DNA of 64,000 nt from Hyphomicrobium sp. (GTDB taxonomy: Bacteria > Pseudomonadota > Alphaproteobacteria > Rhizobiales > Hyphomicrobiaceae): the NCBI GenBank assembly GCA_017512425.1, contig JAFWGI010000005.1, forward strand, positions 186,001 through 250,000. The letters are read 5' to 3'. Of this stretch, positions 10,727 to 20,377 are shown piece by piece (position 1 is the first letter of the stretch; every line of letters starts with the position of its first letter). A program made the translations under genes and the position numbers. Below the pieces are notes generated by a model. That model did no database searches. It worked only from the letters and a program-made list of their open reading frames with translations, and was not told the DNA's origin.

Positions 10727-11122
10727 ATGAAACTGGTGGCCGCCTATTTCGCAACGCTAGCTGTCTTCGTTGTCGTTGACTTCATTTGGCTGGGTTTCGT
10801 CGCCCGCGATTTTTATCGCTCGTCGATTGGGCACCTGATGGCTGAGAACTTCAATATTCCGGCGGCGATTGTATTTTATCTCGTTTATCCGATCGGCGTC
10901 GTGATTTTCGCCGTCAGTCCTGGTCTCGACGCAGGCAACTTGGCCAAGGCCGCCATCCTCGGTTTGGCCTTCGGATTTTTTGCCTACGCGACGTACGATC
11001 TGACCAACCTTGCGACGCTACGCGACTGGCCGATCGGAATAACGCTGGCCGACATCGCCTGGGGATCGATTTTAACGGCCACCGCCGCAACGGCCGGTTT
11101 CGCGATCGCTTCGCGCGTCTAG
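10727..11122 (+). CDS. DUF2177 family integral membrane protein
   Basis: The 131-residue protein has four hydrophobic segments, near residues 4-25, 43-62, 75-92 and 108-128. The motifs VDFIWLGFVARDFYRSSIG and YDLTNLATLRDWP are the recognised core of DUF2177. No biochemical function is established for the family. A GAGGA element precedes the ATG, and a hairpin lies between it and lpdA. The gene ends 4 bases from the convergent TraB-like gene. Confidence 0.88.
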   Translation: MKLVAAYFATLAVFVVVDFIWLGFVARDFYRSSIGHLMAENFNIPAAIVFYLVYPIGVVIFAVSPGLDAGNLAKAAILGLAFGFFAYATYDLTNLATLRDWPIGITLADIAWGSILTATAATAGFAIASRV

Positions 11123-11126
11123 GTCA

Positions 11127-12152
11127 TCATTCGGCAGCCGTGACTTTATAACCATCGTCGCGCAGCAGCCGGACGAGCCCTTTGTCGCCCGGCAAATGCA
11201 GGCTGCCAACCGCGATGAACGCACCACCGTTTTCGAGCAGTGGCTTGGCGCCATCACGCATCTTTATGTTCCTTTCGGTGACGAGCACCTTCATGAACTC
11301 GTCATACGCCGACGGCGCAATGCCGGCCTTCTCCGCCAACACGAATTGAAACGGCATCGTCGCGGCAATTTTCCGCGCGAGATAGAGCTGCAAGATCGTT
11401 TCGATCATGTCGTCGGTTCGATCGGCGTAGGCGAGGCCAGCTTTCAAAATCAAAATCTGCTTATCGTTGGGTATGCTCGCCATCGCCGCAAGCTGGCTCT
11501 CGGCGGTCTCTAGTCCAACAACTTTTGTGCCGGCGGCGTTCGCGCGTGCCTCGATAATGCCGTCGAGCGGTTGCATTCCGGCCTCGATCTGCTGGCGGTT
11601 ACAATCAGAAATCGCGAGCAGCATGCTGACGAGCCACGGCCGGAGGAGGACCGCCGCTTCCGCTGGCATGCCGGATTTTGTAATCAGCGTCTGAACCTTC
11701 GCATACTCGTCGGGCGTCAATTGCGTCTGCAGCGTCGTGCCGTCGCGGTAGGCCAGCAGTTCCGGAACTTTGGTCATTGCGGCCAACATGCCTTCATCCG
11801 ACATGTCGGCAATCTCGACGGCGAGCGCCTTGGATTGCGCGAGCGCCGCCTCGACCGTTGCCGGAATCGCCGTTACGCGCTTGTCGGCGATATGGATGGT
11901 GCCGAACAAATACGATGCCGGAATGCCGTCCTTTTCGATTTTCCAGAACAGCGCTTCGCCGTTCTCGATTTTTGCAGCTTCGGCAATGATTTTGCCGTGC
12001 GCCGTCGGGTCTTTGATCGCAAGCTCAGCAACGATGTCATCACCACCGCATTGCTCGGGTGCTGACACCGCTGGTACGGGGTCGGCGGCAAGCGGGTTGG
12101 CAAGAACGACAAGCAGCGATGCGACTAGCGGGATCAGGCGAATACGGGCCAT
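11127..12152 (-). CDS. TraB/GumN family protein, exported
   Basis: The 341-residue protein starts with a signal peptide (hydrophobic residues about 6-20, cleavage after LAADP). It carries the TraB/PrgY/GumN hallmarks: SYLFGTIHIAD near residue 80, conserved glutamates in the middle (ALAVEIADM) and a C-terminal AVGSLHLPGDKGLV. These motifs hold the putative metal ligands of this Tiki-like family, so a periplasmic metallohydrolase is possible but unproven for bacterial members. I preferred ATG 12152 over TTG 12161 because AAAGG lies 9-10 bases upstream. It is read convergently with the DUF2177 gene. Confidence 0.85.
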   Translation of the reverse strand: MARIRLIPLVASLLVVLANPLAADPVPAVSAPEQCGGDDIVAELAIKDPTAHGKIIAEAAKIENGEALFWKIEKDGIPASYLFGTIHIADKRVTAIPATVEAALAQSKALAVEIADMSDEGMLAAMTKVPELLAYRDGTTLQTQLTPDEYAKVQTLITKSGMPAEAAVLLRPWLVSMLLAISDCNRQQIEAGMQPLDGIIEARANAAGTKVVGLETAESQLAAMASIPNDKQILILKAGLAYADRTDDMIETILQLYLARKIAATMPFQFVLAEKAGIAPSAYDEFMKVLVTERNIKMRDGAKPLLENGGAFIAVGSLHLPGDKGLVRLLRDDGYKVTAAE

Positions 12153-12191
12153 GCGGCGCAACCTTTGAGGTTCGTTAGAATGACGTTTCAG

Positions 12192-13187
12192 CTACGCCGT
12201 GCGGGCGCGAGGATGCGCCGCATCATAGACGCTCAGCAAGCGGGCCGTATCGACCTCCGTATAGATCTGCGTGGTCGATAGTGAGGCATGGCCGAGCAAT
12301 TCCTGGATTTGGCGAAGATCGGCGCCCGCCGACAACAAATGCGTCGCAAATGAATGCCGTAAGGCATGCGGCGTTGCTGTGTCCGGCAGATCGAGGTCGT
12401 GCCGCAGCTTTTCCATCGCAAGCTGAATGAGACGCGGCGCTAACGGTCCGCCGCGCGCACCAAGGAACATCGGTTTATCGCGTTGCAACGGGTAAGGGCA
12501 AAGTTGGACGTAGCGTTCGATTGCGTCCGAAACAATCGCAATTGCTGGAACGATGCGTTCTTTGCCACCCTTGCCCGTTACGTGCATCACGTCACGGCCA
12601 TCAATCGGTGCCGTCTGCAACGTCAGGCTCAATGCTTCGCTGATACGCAGCCCGCATCCATAGAGCAGTAGCAAAACGGCGGCGTCACGTGCTGCGATCC
12701 AATCTAATGCGCCAGGCATACCTGGCGTGACGACGGCCGCTGCCGCGTCGACGTTCAACGGCTTTGGCACCGAATGCGGAATCTTTGGCAACGCAATCGT
12801 CTGGATTGAGCGATTGTCGAGAACGTCTTCGCGTTCGAGCCAACGAAAAAACATGCGCAGTGCCGACAGCGTGCGCGACAACGAGCGCGACACGGCGCCA
12901 GACTTTCGGCGGCTTGCGAGGAACGCGCGGATTGTCTTTGCGTCGAGCCGGGCAAGATCGCCGAGGCACGGCGGGTGTTCGTTGTGCTTTTTGAGAAAAC
13001 CGAGAAACTGCCGGACATCGCGCGCGTAGGCTTCCTGTGTGGCGGCGCTCTGACCGCGCTCACTCGTCAGGTGCGCAAGCCAAGCCGTCACCGCGTCGCG
13101 CAAATCGCTGCCGAGCGGCAACTCCGCGTCGTCGTTCAAAATGTCATCAAGGGTTTCGCCCACGCCGCTATTCTCAAAAACGCGCAC
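12192..13187 (-). CDS. xerC: Tyrosine recombinase XerC
   Basis: This is a site-specific recombinase for resolving chromosome dimers at dif, with XerD. The 331-residue protein has a SAM-like core-binding domain at about 28-120 and the catalytic domain with Arg181 (CGLRISEAL), Lys206 (GKGGKER), His274 and Arg277 (HALRHSFATHLL), His300 (LGHASLSTTQ) and Tyr309. All six catalytic residues are present. GTG 13187 gives the full core-binding domain. The chromosomal setting next to priA and the lack of any mobile-element neighbour favour the housekeeping XerC over a phage integrase. Confidence 0.92.
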   Translation of the reverse strand: MRVFENSGVGETLDDILNDDAELPLGSDLRDAVTAWLAHLTSERGQSAATQEAYARDVRQFLGFLKKHNEHPPCLGDLARLDAKTIRAFLASRRKSGAVSRSLSRTLSALRMFFRWLEREDVLDNRSIQTIALPKIPHSVPKPLNVDAAAAVVTPGMPGALDWIAARDAAVLLLLYGCGLRISEALSLTLQTAPIDGRDVMHVTGKGGKERIVPAIAIVSDAIERYVQLCPYPLQRDKPMFLGARGGPLAPRLIQLAMEKLRHDLDLPDTATPHALRHSFATHLLSAGADLRQIQELLGHASLSTTQIYTEVDTARLLSVYDAAHPRARTA

Positions 13188-13240
13188 ACGCTTGCCCGCA
13201 ACAGTTGAGCCGAACCTATTAACGATTCGTTAACGCGACG

Positions 13241-14662
13241 TTACAGCACTTTACCGGGGTTCAGAATGCCGTTGGGATCGAGCGCTGCTTTGATTGCGCG
13301 CATGATGTCGATTTCGACCGGAGACTTATGCCGGAGGAGCGCTGCGCGTTTCATCTGCCCGATGCCGTGTTCGGCGGAAATCGAACCATTCAATTCCGCG
13401 ACAAGCCCGTGCACAGCGTCCGACATCGCATCCCAAAGCGTTAGAAAGCGCGCCTTGTCCATGTCGACAGGTTGGCTGACGTTGTAGTGCAGATTGCCGT
13501 CACCGAAATGCCCGAAGGGCACAGGCCGCGCGCCAGGACAAACGGCCTCGACGATGGCGGCCGCGCGAGTGAGAAACTCAGGGATACGCGCCACTGGAAC
13601 GGAAATATCGTGCTTGATGCTACCGCCCGCACCTTTTTGCGCCTCCGAAAAGCTTTCGCGAAGGCGCCAGAAATCCCGTTGTTGTTGACCCGACGACGAC
13701 AGTGCGGCGTCTGCTATTAGCACGGCATCAAGCGCCGAGTTCAGCAGCAGTTGCAAAGTTTCATTGACACGGCTGCCGTTGCCGCCTGACAGCTCGACGA
13801 GCGCATACCAAGGGCTTGGCACCGCGAGCGGATCGCGCTTATTCGGCATATACGCCAGCGCGAATTCCATCGCCCGCCGCGACCAGAACTCGAATGCGGT
13901 AAGGGCTGCACCCGCATGATCTTCCGCCAATCGGAAGAATTTCAGCGCTGCCTCCGGTGACGGCAACGCGACGATCGCCGTTGCCACATCGGCCGGTTGC
14001 GGCACCAGCCTGAGCGCCGCCGCCGTTATGACGCCGAGCGTGCCCTCCGACCCGATCATCAGATCGCGCAGATCGTATCCGGTGTTGTCCTTCTTAAGCG
14101 TTCTGAGGCCGTTCCAAATAAGGCCGTCTGCAAGAACGACTTCCAACCCGAGACAAAGATTGCGCGCGTTGCCGTAAGCCAGAACCGCCGTGCCGCCTGC
14201 ATTCGTCGCGAGAACGCCGCCGATCTGCGCGCTGCCTTCGGATGCAAGGCTCAATGGAAACAGGCGGCCGGTGTTTTCCGCAGCGATTTGAGCGTCGCGC
14301 AGCGTGACGCCGGCTTCGACGATCATTGTGCCGCCATCGGCATCGATCGCGCGAACCGCCGTCATGCGCGCCAGCGACAGCACGATCTGATCGCCCGCCG
14401 CCGATGGGATTTGCCCGCCCACAAGTCCCGTATTGCCGCCTTGCGGCACGACGCCGATGCGATGGGCGCTGGCGAAACGCAGAATGCGCGCGACGTCGTC
14501 TGTCGACCCCGGCCGCACGACGGCCAGAGCTTTGCCAACGTAGCGGTCGCGCCATTCACGCAGGTATCCGGCCTGATCCTCGGGCGACGTCAAAACGTGC
14601 GCGTCGCCCACGATCGCGCGCAGCTGCGCGGCAACATCGTCTGGCAGCACACGCGTCGTCAC
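13241..14662 (-). CDS. FAD-linked oxidase of the GlcD / D-2-hydroxyacid dehydrogenase type
   Basis: The 473-residue flavoprotein has the PCMH-type FAD domain at about 35-215, with PQGGNTGLVGGQIPS in the first half. The C-terminal FAD-oxidase domain has HFGDGNLHYN and the family signature AEHGIGQMKR. Close families oxidise D-lactate, D-2-hydroxyglutarate or glycolate. The length and the HFGDGNLH motif favour a D-2-hydroxyglutarate or D-lactate dehydrogenase, but the substrate cannot be fixed from sequence. The start is GTG 14662 with GAGGA upstream. The transaldolase-like gene ends 13 bases ahead, so the two form an operon. Confidence 0.87.
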   Translation of the reverse strand: MTTRVLPDDVAAQLRAIVGDAHVLTSPEDQAGYLREWRDRYVGKALAVVRPGSTDDVARILRFASAHRIGVVPQGGNTGLVGGQIPSAAGDQIVLSLARMTAVRAIDADGGTMIVEAGVTLRDAQIAAENTGRLFPLSLASEGSAQIGGVLATNAGGTAVLAYGNARNLCLGLEVVLADGLIWNGLRTLKKDNTGYDLRDLMIGSEGTLGVITAAALRLVPQPADVATAIVALPSPEAALKFFRLAEDHAGAALTAFEFWSRRAMEFALAYMPNKRDPLAVPSPWYALVELSGGNGSRVNETLQLLLNSALDAVLIADAALSSSGQQQRDFWRLRESFSEAQKGAGGSIKHDISVPVARIPEFLTRAAAIVEAVCPGARPVPFGHFGDGNLHYNVSQPVDMDKARFLTLWDAMSDAVHGLVAELNGSISAEHGIGQMKRAALLRHKSPVEIDIMRAIKAALDPNGILNPGKVL

Positions 14663-14675
14663 CCTGTCCTCGCTT

Positions 14676-15329
14676 CTAGATTTTCTGACCGGTCTTTTTC
14701 CAGTCAGTAACGAACGTCGCGAGACCGGAATCGGTCAGCGGATGTTTGACGAGCGCCTTCAAAATCGATGGCGGGATCGTTGCAACGTCAGCGCCGATCA
14801 TCGCAGCATCCTTGACGTGATTGACGGTGCGGATGGATGCCGCGAGGATATCCGTCGAGAGATCCGGATAGTTATCGTAAATCGCGCGGATTTCGCGGAT
14901 CAGGTCCATTCCGTTCAGGCCGATATCGTCCAGTCGGCCGATGAAGGGAGAGACGAATGTTGCGCCGGCTTTCGCCGCAAGCAGCGCCTGATTGGCTGAG
15001 AAACACAGCGTCACGTTGACCATTGTGCCGTCACTGGTCAGCGCTTTGCACGCCTTGAGGCCGTCCATCGTCAGCGGTACTTTGATCGTGACGTTCTTTG
15101 CGATTTTGCGCAGAACCTCGGCTTCACGCATCATGCCATGATAGTCGGTTGCTGCGACCTCAGCCGAGACTGGACCCGGCACGACGGCGCAGACTTCGGC
15201 AATGATCTCTTTGAAATCGCGGCCGGCTTTGGCAATAAGCGAAGGATTGGTCGTCACGCCGTCCAGCAGACCTGTATCGGCCAATTCCTTGATCTCGGCC
15301 ACATCTGCCGTGTCGACGAAGAATTTCAT
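14676..15329 (-). CDS. Transaldolase-like / fructose-6-phosphate aldolase (TalC/MipB subfamily)
   Basis: This is a class I aldolase of the small, single-domain transaldolase subfamily, 217 residues. It has [13 protein letters not shown] at the N-terminus, GVTTNPSLI (24-32) and the Schiff-base Lys83 in VTIKVPLT. The later motifs [12 protein letters not shown] and [11 protein letters not shown] are also typical. Members either transfer dihydroxyacetone units in the pentose phosphate pathway or cleave fructose 6-phosphate, and sequence alone does not separate these reliably. GAGGAG lies 7 bases before the ATG. The gene is divergent from priA across 139 bases. Confidence 0.93.
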   Translation of the reverse strand: MKFFVDTADVAEIKELADTGLLDGVTTNPSLIAKAGRDFKEIIAEVCAVVPGPVSAEVAATDYHGMMREAEVLRKIAKNVTIKVPLTMDGLKACKALTSDGTMVNVTLCFSANQALLAAKAGATFVSPFIGRLDDIGLNGMDLIREIRAIYDNYPDLSTDILAASIRTVNHVKDAAMIGADVATIPPSILKALVKHPLTDSGLATFVTDWKKTGQKI

Positions 15330-15468
15330 ATCGTGCTCCTCAACGCCCTGGGGACCGGGCCAAACTCACGCGCGTTTGCCCCACGCTCGCCCTATCCATC
15401 GCCCTAGGCTACAGGCTAAAGCGAACGCCTTGATTCTGACCTGAACTTCTAGTCTGGCAGCGGCCCCT

Positions 15469-17703
15469 TTGGATAGTCTGTTCGCAGCTTTGGATAACGG
15501 CGCTGAAAATGCTGGCCCGGCGGCCGGCACGACCGTTCCTGTGCTGATGCCCGTCGCGCTCGACCAGACCTACGATTATCTGGTGCCGAAAGGCTTAGAC
15601 CTCGCGCCGGGATCGTTCGTGCTCGTGCCGTTCGGCCCGCAAAGCCGTATTGGCATCGTCTGGGATGAGCCGCGTGGCGTGCAAAAGCCGGTCGATCCCA
15701 AAAAGTTAAAGCCGGTGACGACGAAGCTCGAAGCGCCGCCGTTGCCCGCAATCTCGCTACGTTTCGCTGAATGGATCGCGAAATATACCCTCGCGCCGCT
15801 TGGCATGGTCGCGCGCATGATGATGAGCGCTCCGGAAGCCTTCGAGCCAGCGAAGCCACGTTTCGGCGTCGGCATCGTCGATGGCGCGCCGCCGCCTTCC
15901 AAAATGACCGCGCCGCGCGCCAAAGCGCTCGACATCGCAGCCGACGGATTGGTGCGCGCGAAATCCGAGCTAGCGCATCTCGCTGGCTGCTCGACCGGCG
16001 TTATCGATGGCCTCGTTGCGGCCGGCAATCTCGTTGAGGTCGTCATCCCGGAACGCGGGTTCGCGCGTCCTGATCCACGCTACGCCGAAACGCAATTCAC
16101 AGATGATCAAGCCCGCGGCGTCGATGTTCTGCGCAGCGCCGTCGCGGCGAATATGTTTTCGGCATCGTTGATCGACGGCGTCACGGGCTCCGGCAAAACC
16201 GAAGTCTATTTTGAAGCCGCGGCGAGCGCACTTGAGGCCGGTCAGCAAGTGCTGATCATGCTGCCGGAAATCGCGCTGACCAGTCAGTTCCTCGATCGCT
16301 TCCAAAAACGTTTCGGTGTCAAACCGGTCGAATGGCATTCGGCGCTGTCGCCTGCAGAGCGCGGCCAAATTTGGAAGGGCGTTGCGCGGGGCGATGTTCG
16401 TTGCGTTGTCGGCGCCCGTTCGGCGCTGTTTCTGCCCTATCCTGAACTCGGCCTCATCATCATCGATGAAGAGCACGACCAGGGCTATAAGCAGGATGAC
16501 CGCGTGCACTATCAGGCGCGCGATATGTGCGTCGTGCGCGCCAATCTCGGCAAGTTTCCGGTGGTGCTCGCATCTGCGACGCCGTCGATCGAGACCTACG
16601 TCAACGCTGTCACGCAGCGCTATCGCCACATCGTTTTGCCGGGCCGTTTTTCAGGCGTCGAAATGCCCGGCGTCTCAGCGATCGACATGCGCCGCGAGCA
16701 GCCCGACAAAGGCAAATGGCTGGCGCCACGTCTTGTCGAGGCGATGGCCGAAACATTCGCGCAGGGGCGCCAATCGCTACTATTTCTCAACCGTCGCGGT
16801 TACGCACCGCTGACGCTCTGCCGGTCTTGCGGCCATCGCATCGAATGCCCGCAATGCTCAGCTTGGCTGGTCGAGCATCGCTTCAAGAAGCGCCTCAACT
16901 GTCATCACTGCGGCTTCGCGCTGTCGCTGCCTGAGAAGTGCCCGAAGTGCGCAGCGCCAGACAGCCTCGTAGCGTGCGGTCCGGGTGTTGAGCGCGTCGC
17001 GGAAGAAGTCGCGGAGCGGTTCCCGCAGGCCCGCCTTGCGTTGCTCTCGTCGGATCTGATCCCGGGGCTCAGCGAAATGCGCGAGATGATCCATAAAATC
17101 GAGCGTAACGAGGTCGATATCATCATCGGAACGCAGATCGTCGCGAAGGGGCATAACTTCCCCGATCTCGCGCTTGTCGGCATCGTCGATGGCGACCTAG
17201 GCCTTGCTCACGGCGCCGACCCGCGTGCCGGCGAGCGCACTTTCCAATTGCTGCATCAGGTCACCGGCCGTGCCGGCCGCACGCATTTTGTCGGCAAAGG
17301 TCTCGTTCAAACGCATCTGCCGGAGCATCCCGTCATTCAAGCGATCGTCGCCGGAGACCGCGAAGCGTTCCTGAATTACGAATTGAAAACGCGGCAGACC
17401 GGCGTGCTCCCGCCCTATGGACGGCTTGCAGCCATCGTCGTCTCAGCGCGTGACAAAGCACTCGCCGAGCGCACCGCACGCGACCTCCGCCGCCACGCGC
17501 CGCAATCGGACATGATCGCAGTGCTCGGTCCCGCTGAAGCGCCGATCGCTGTCGTGCGAGGCCGCTATCGCTGGCGGCTGCTTGTCCGGGCGCCGAAAGA
17601 GATCGATTTGCAGAGCTATTTGCGAGCCTGGGAGCAGTCATTGCCGAAATTCAAGGGCGATGTGCGCGTCCAGCTCGATATCGATCCCTACAACTTCCTT
17701 TAA
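15469..17703 (+). CDS. priA: Primosomal protein N' (replication restart helicase PriA)
   Basis: This is a 3'-to-5' helicase that reloads the replisome at collapsed forks. With the TTG at 15469 the protein has 744 residues. The 3' DNA-binding domain (about 20-115) includes DQTYDYLVP. Helicase motif I is DGVTGSGKTEVYF, the DEAH-like box is IIIDEEHDQGYKQ, and the two zinc knuckles contain eight cysteines (CRSCGHRIECPQC and CHHCGF...CPKC). Motifs V-VI read GTQIVAKGHNFPDL and HQVTGRAGR. The start is uncertain: no strong ribosome site precedes the TTG, and a start 20-25 codons later is possible. Confidence 0.95.
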   Translation: MDSLFAALDNGAENAGPAAGTTVPVLMPVALDQTYDYLVPKGLDLAPGSFVLVPFGPQSRIGIVWDEPRGVQKPVDPKKLKPVTTKLEAPPLPAISLRFAEWIAKYTLAPLGMVARMMMSAPEAFEPAKPRFGVGIVDGAPPPSKMTAPRAKALDIAADGLVRAKSELAHLAGCSTGVIDGLVAAGNLVEVVIPERGFARPDPRYAETQFTDDQARGVDVLRSAVAANMFSASLIDGVTGSGKTEVYFEAAASALEAGQQVLIMLPEIALTSQFLDRFQKRFGVKPVEWHSALSPAERGQIWKGVARGDVRCVVGARSALFLPYPELGLIIIDEEHDQGYKQDDRVHYQARDMCVVRANLGKFPVVLASATPSIETYVNAVTQRYRHIVLPGRFSGVEMPGVSAIDMRREQPDKGKWLAPRLVEAMAETFAQGRQSLLFLNRRGYAPLTLCRSCGHRIECPQCSAWLVEHRFKKRLNCHHCGFALSLPEKCPKCAAPDSLVACGPGVERVAEEVAERFPQARLALLSSDLIPGLSEMREMIHKIERNEVDIIIGTQIVAKGHNFPDLALVGIVDGDLGLAHGADPRAGERTFQLLHQVTGRAGRTHFVGKGLVQTHLPEHPVIQAIVAGDREAFLNYELKTRQTGVLPPYGRLAAIVVSARDKALAERTARDLRRHAPQSDMIAVLGPAEAPIAVVRGRYRWRLLVRAPKEIDLQSYLRAWEQSLPKFKGDVRVQLDIDPYNFL

Positions 17704-17811
17704 CGCGACGAATGCTGCGCTTAAACACTTCGCGCCAGCGCAGCTTCCGCTGACGCAGACCTATGCTAGTTTGCCGCCGCGTTAGCTTTCCGCTCCCATA
17801 AGTTGGACATC

Positions 17812-18753
17812 ATGGCCCTTCGCATCGCCTGCCAAATGGACCCGATCGACCGCATCGATATTCGCGGCGACAGCACGTTTGCAATTTTGCTCGAAGCGCA
17901 AAAGCGCGGTCACGACATTTTCTACTACACGCCGCCGAACCTGGCGCTGCATGGTGACAAGCTGCTTGCGCGAGGGCATTCGCTGCGCGTCACCGATAAA
18001 TATGGTGACCACTACGCGCTTTCCGATTTCCGCGTCGAAGACCTCGGACAGCGGCATTGCGTTCTGCTGCGGCAGGATCCGCCGTTCGACATGGCGTACA
18101 TTACGACGACGCACCTGCTCGAACGCATTCACCCGACGACGCTCGTCGTCAACGATCCGATGCACGTTCGCAATGCGCCGGAAAAACTGTTCGTTCTTGA
18201 TTTTCTCGATCTCATGCCGCCGACGCTCGTCACGCGACAGCTCGACGATGTCATCGCTTTCCGCGCGGAATACAAAGACATCATCGTCAAGCCGCTCTAC
18301 GGTAACGGTGGCGCGGCCGTGTTCCGCATCAAGCCGGACGACAGCAATATTTCCTCACTCGTCGAGATGTTCCAGACCGTATTCCGCGAGCCCTTCATGG
18401 TGCAGGAATACCGGCCCGAGGTGAAGCTCGGCGACAAGCGCATTATTCTCGTCGATGGAGACGTGGCGGGCGCGATCAATCGCGTGCCGCAGGAGGGCGA
18501 AACGCGCTCGAACCTGCACGTTGGTGGCACGGCGGCAAAGATCGCGTTGACGCCGCGCGATCTCGAAATTTGCGAGCGCCTGAAGCCCGAATTGAAACGG
18601 CGTGGTCTGCTGTTCACCGGTATCGATGTCATCGGGCCCTACCTCACCGAGATCAACGTCACCTCGCCGACGGGCATTCGCCAGGTCAAAGCCTTCGGAG
18701 GCAACGACATCGCGGCGATGATCTGGGACGCGATCGACGCCAAAGTCGCCTGA
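17812..18753 (+). CDS. gshB: Glutathione synthetase
   Basis: GshB makes glutathione from gamma-glutamylcysteine, glycine and ATP in the cytoplasm. The 313-residue length matches E. coli GshB (about 316). The N-terminal domain has MDPIDRIDIRGDSTFAIL and the ATP-grasp domain has KPLYGNGGAAVFRI. The C-terminus reads GIDVIGPYLTEINVTSP and holds the Mg-ligating Glu and Asn. ATG 17812 is used; an in-frame TTG three codons upstream is less likely. It lies 108 bases after priA. Confidence 0.97.
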   Translation: MALRIACQMDPIDRIDIRGDSTFAILLEAQKRGHDIFYYTPPNLALHGDKLLARGHSLRVTDKYGDHYALSDFRVEDLGQRHCVLLRQDPPFDMAYITTTHLLERIHPTTLVVNDPMHVRNAPEKLFVLDFLDLMPPTLVTRQLDDVIAFRAEYKDIIVKPLYGNGGAAVFRIKPDDSNISSLVEMFQTVFREPFMVQEYRPEVKLGDKRIILVDGDVAGAINRVPQEGETRSNLHVGGTAAKIALTPRDLEICERLKPELKRRGLLFTGIDVIGPYLTEINVTSPTGIRQVKAFGGNDIAAMIWDAIDAKVA

Positions 18754-18781
18754 GTTCGCACACGATGTTCACATAATGTTC

Positions 18782-18810
18782 TTGACGAATGGCCCGCGCT
18801 CCGACTAGCC
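18782..18810 (+). promoter_or_regulatory. Candidate promoter for the comM-like gene
   Basis: TTGACG (18782-18787) and CTAGCC (18805-18810) are 17 bases apart and lie 22 bases before the ATG at 18833. The -35 box and spacing are good; the -10 box is weak, as is common in alphaproteobacteria. Confidence 0.4.
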
Positions 18811-18832
18811 TTCCCTGATCGGAGGGGCGCGG

Positions 18833-20362
18833 ATGTACGGGCAGATCGCAACGTTGGCTTTCGTGGGCGTCGAAGCCCGGCTCATCGAGGTGCAGGTCCG
18901 CATCACGCCGGGTCAGGCGGCATTCTCCATCGTCGGGCTGCCCGATAAGGCCGTAGCGGAGAGCCGCGAGCGGGTCCGCAACGCCCTGCATGCGGTGGGG
19001 CTCGGTCTGCCGTTCAAGCACATCACGGTCAACCTTGCCCCGGCCGATTTGCCGAAAGAGGGCAGTCATTTCGATCTCGCCATAGCTCTTGCCATGATGT
19101 CGGCGATGGAAGCGATCGCGCCGGACACGATTGCCGGATATGCGGCCATCGGCGAGTTGGCGCTTGACGGATCGATACGCAGCGTGCCCGGCGCGTTACC
19201 GGCCGCCATCGGCGCTAATGCGGCCGGCAAAGGCTTGATCTGCCCGGCGGCAGTCGGTGCTGAGGCGGCCTGGGCGGGCGACGCCATCGACATTCTCGCT
19301 GCGCCGCATTTGCTCGCGCTGGTCAACCACTTCAAAGGCCATCAGGTCCTGTCGCGGCCAAAACCGAACGTCGCGACAGCTGCAGGCCCATTGCCCGATC
19401 TCAGCGACATCAAAGGCCAGGACGCGGCCAAGCGTGTGCTCGAAATCGCGGCGGCAGGCGGGCACAACCTGCTTATGATTGGCCCGCCGGGTTCCGGCAA
19501 ATCGATGCTTGCCGCGCGCTTGCCGTCGATTTTGCCGCCACTCGCGCCGGAAGAAATTCTCGACGTTTCGATGGTCCACTCGCTCGCCGGCGAATTGATG
19601 GGCGGCAAGCTGACGACGGTCAGGCCGTTTCGCGCGCCGCATCATTCCGCAAGCATGGCAGCGCTCGTCGGTGGCGGATCGCGTCCGAAGCCGGGCGAAG
19701 TTTCACTCGCCCATCTTGGCGTGCTGTTTCTCGACGAACTGCCGGAATTCCAGCCGAACGTGCTCGATGCGCTGCGCCAGCCGCTCGAGGCCGGCGAAAC
19801 GGTCATCGCCCGCGCTCAGCACCGCATCTCTTATCCGTCGCGGATACAGCTGATCGCGGCGATGAACCCGTGCAAATGCGGACACGCGGCACCCGGCGCC
19901 AGTTGCCAGCGCGGTCCGCGCTGTGCCGCCGATTATCAGGCGCGCGTTTCGGGTCCGTTGCTCGATCGCATCGATCTGCAGATTGACGTGCCTGCGGTGT
20001 CTGCCGCGGATCTCGTGTTGCCGCCGCCGCGCGAAGGCAGCAGGGAAGTTGCGGCGCGCGTCGCGGCAGCGCGTGAGCGGCAGTTGCGCAGATATCAATC
20101 GCTTGGCGCGCAGGGTGTCCGCACGAATGCTCAATGTGCCGGTGTGCTGCTTGAAAAAACTGCGACGCCTGATGACGCAGGCACCGCTTTGCTGCGGCAG
20201 GCGGCCGATACGCTCGCGCTCTCGGCGCGCGGGTTTCATCGCACGCTCAAGGTTGCCCGCACGATCGCCGACCTTGACGGGGTTGACGGCGTGCAACGCA
20301 TTCACATCGTCGAGGCACTCAGCTATCGCGCCGAAACGCTGCGCCAAAACCGGGCAGCGTAA
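18833..20362 (+). CDS. comM: YifB/ComM family Mg-chelatase-like AAA+ ATPase
   Basis: The 509-residue protein has the N-terminal ChlI-like domain (LPDKAVAESRERVRNAL, about 36-54), followed by the AAA+ module with Walker A GPPGSGKSML near residue 220. LGVLFLDELPEF is Walker B, and the C-terminal lid domain ends in ALSYRAETLR. The N-proximal ELALDG and PADLPKEGSHFDLAIAL are classic for YifB/ComM. In naturally competent species ComM is a hexameric helicase promoting branch migration during transformation. In others its role is unclear, so I keep to the family name. A KTSC gene follows after 15 bases. Confidence 0.94.
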   Translation: MYGQIATLAFVGVEARLIEVQVRITPGQAAFSIVGLPDKAVAESRERVRNALHAVGLGLPFKHITVNLAPADLPKEGSHFDLAIALAMMSAMEAIAPDTIAGYAAIGELALDGSIRSVPGALPAAIGANAAGKGLICPAAVGAEAAWAGDAIDILAAPHLLALVNHFKGHQVLSRPKPNVATAAGPLPDLSDIKGQDAAKRVLEIAAAGGHNLLMIGPPGSGKSMLAARLPSILPPLAPEEILDVSMVHSLAGELMGGKLTTVRPFRAPHHSASMAALVGGGSRPKPGEVSLAHLGVLFLDELPEFQPNVLDALRQPLEAGETVIARAQHRISYPSRIQLIAAMNPCKCGHAAPGASCQRGPRCAADYQARVSGPLLDRIDLQIDVPAVSAADLVLPPPREGSREVAARVAAARERQLRRYQSLGAQGVRTNAQCAGVLLEKTATPDDAGTALLRQAADTLALSARGFHRTLKVARTIADLDGVDGVQRIHIVEALSYRAETLRQNRAA

Positions 20363-20377
20363 CGATGAGAAGGGCGA

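Noticed and set aside
12192..13187. Tyrosine recombinase as mark of an integrated element
   Set aside because: No attachment-site repeats, tRNA target or mobile genes nearby; the domain length and housekeeping neighbours fit chromosomal XerC.
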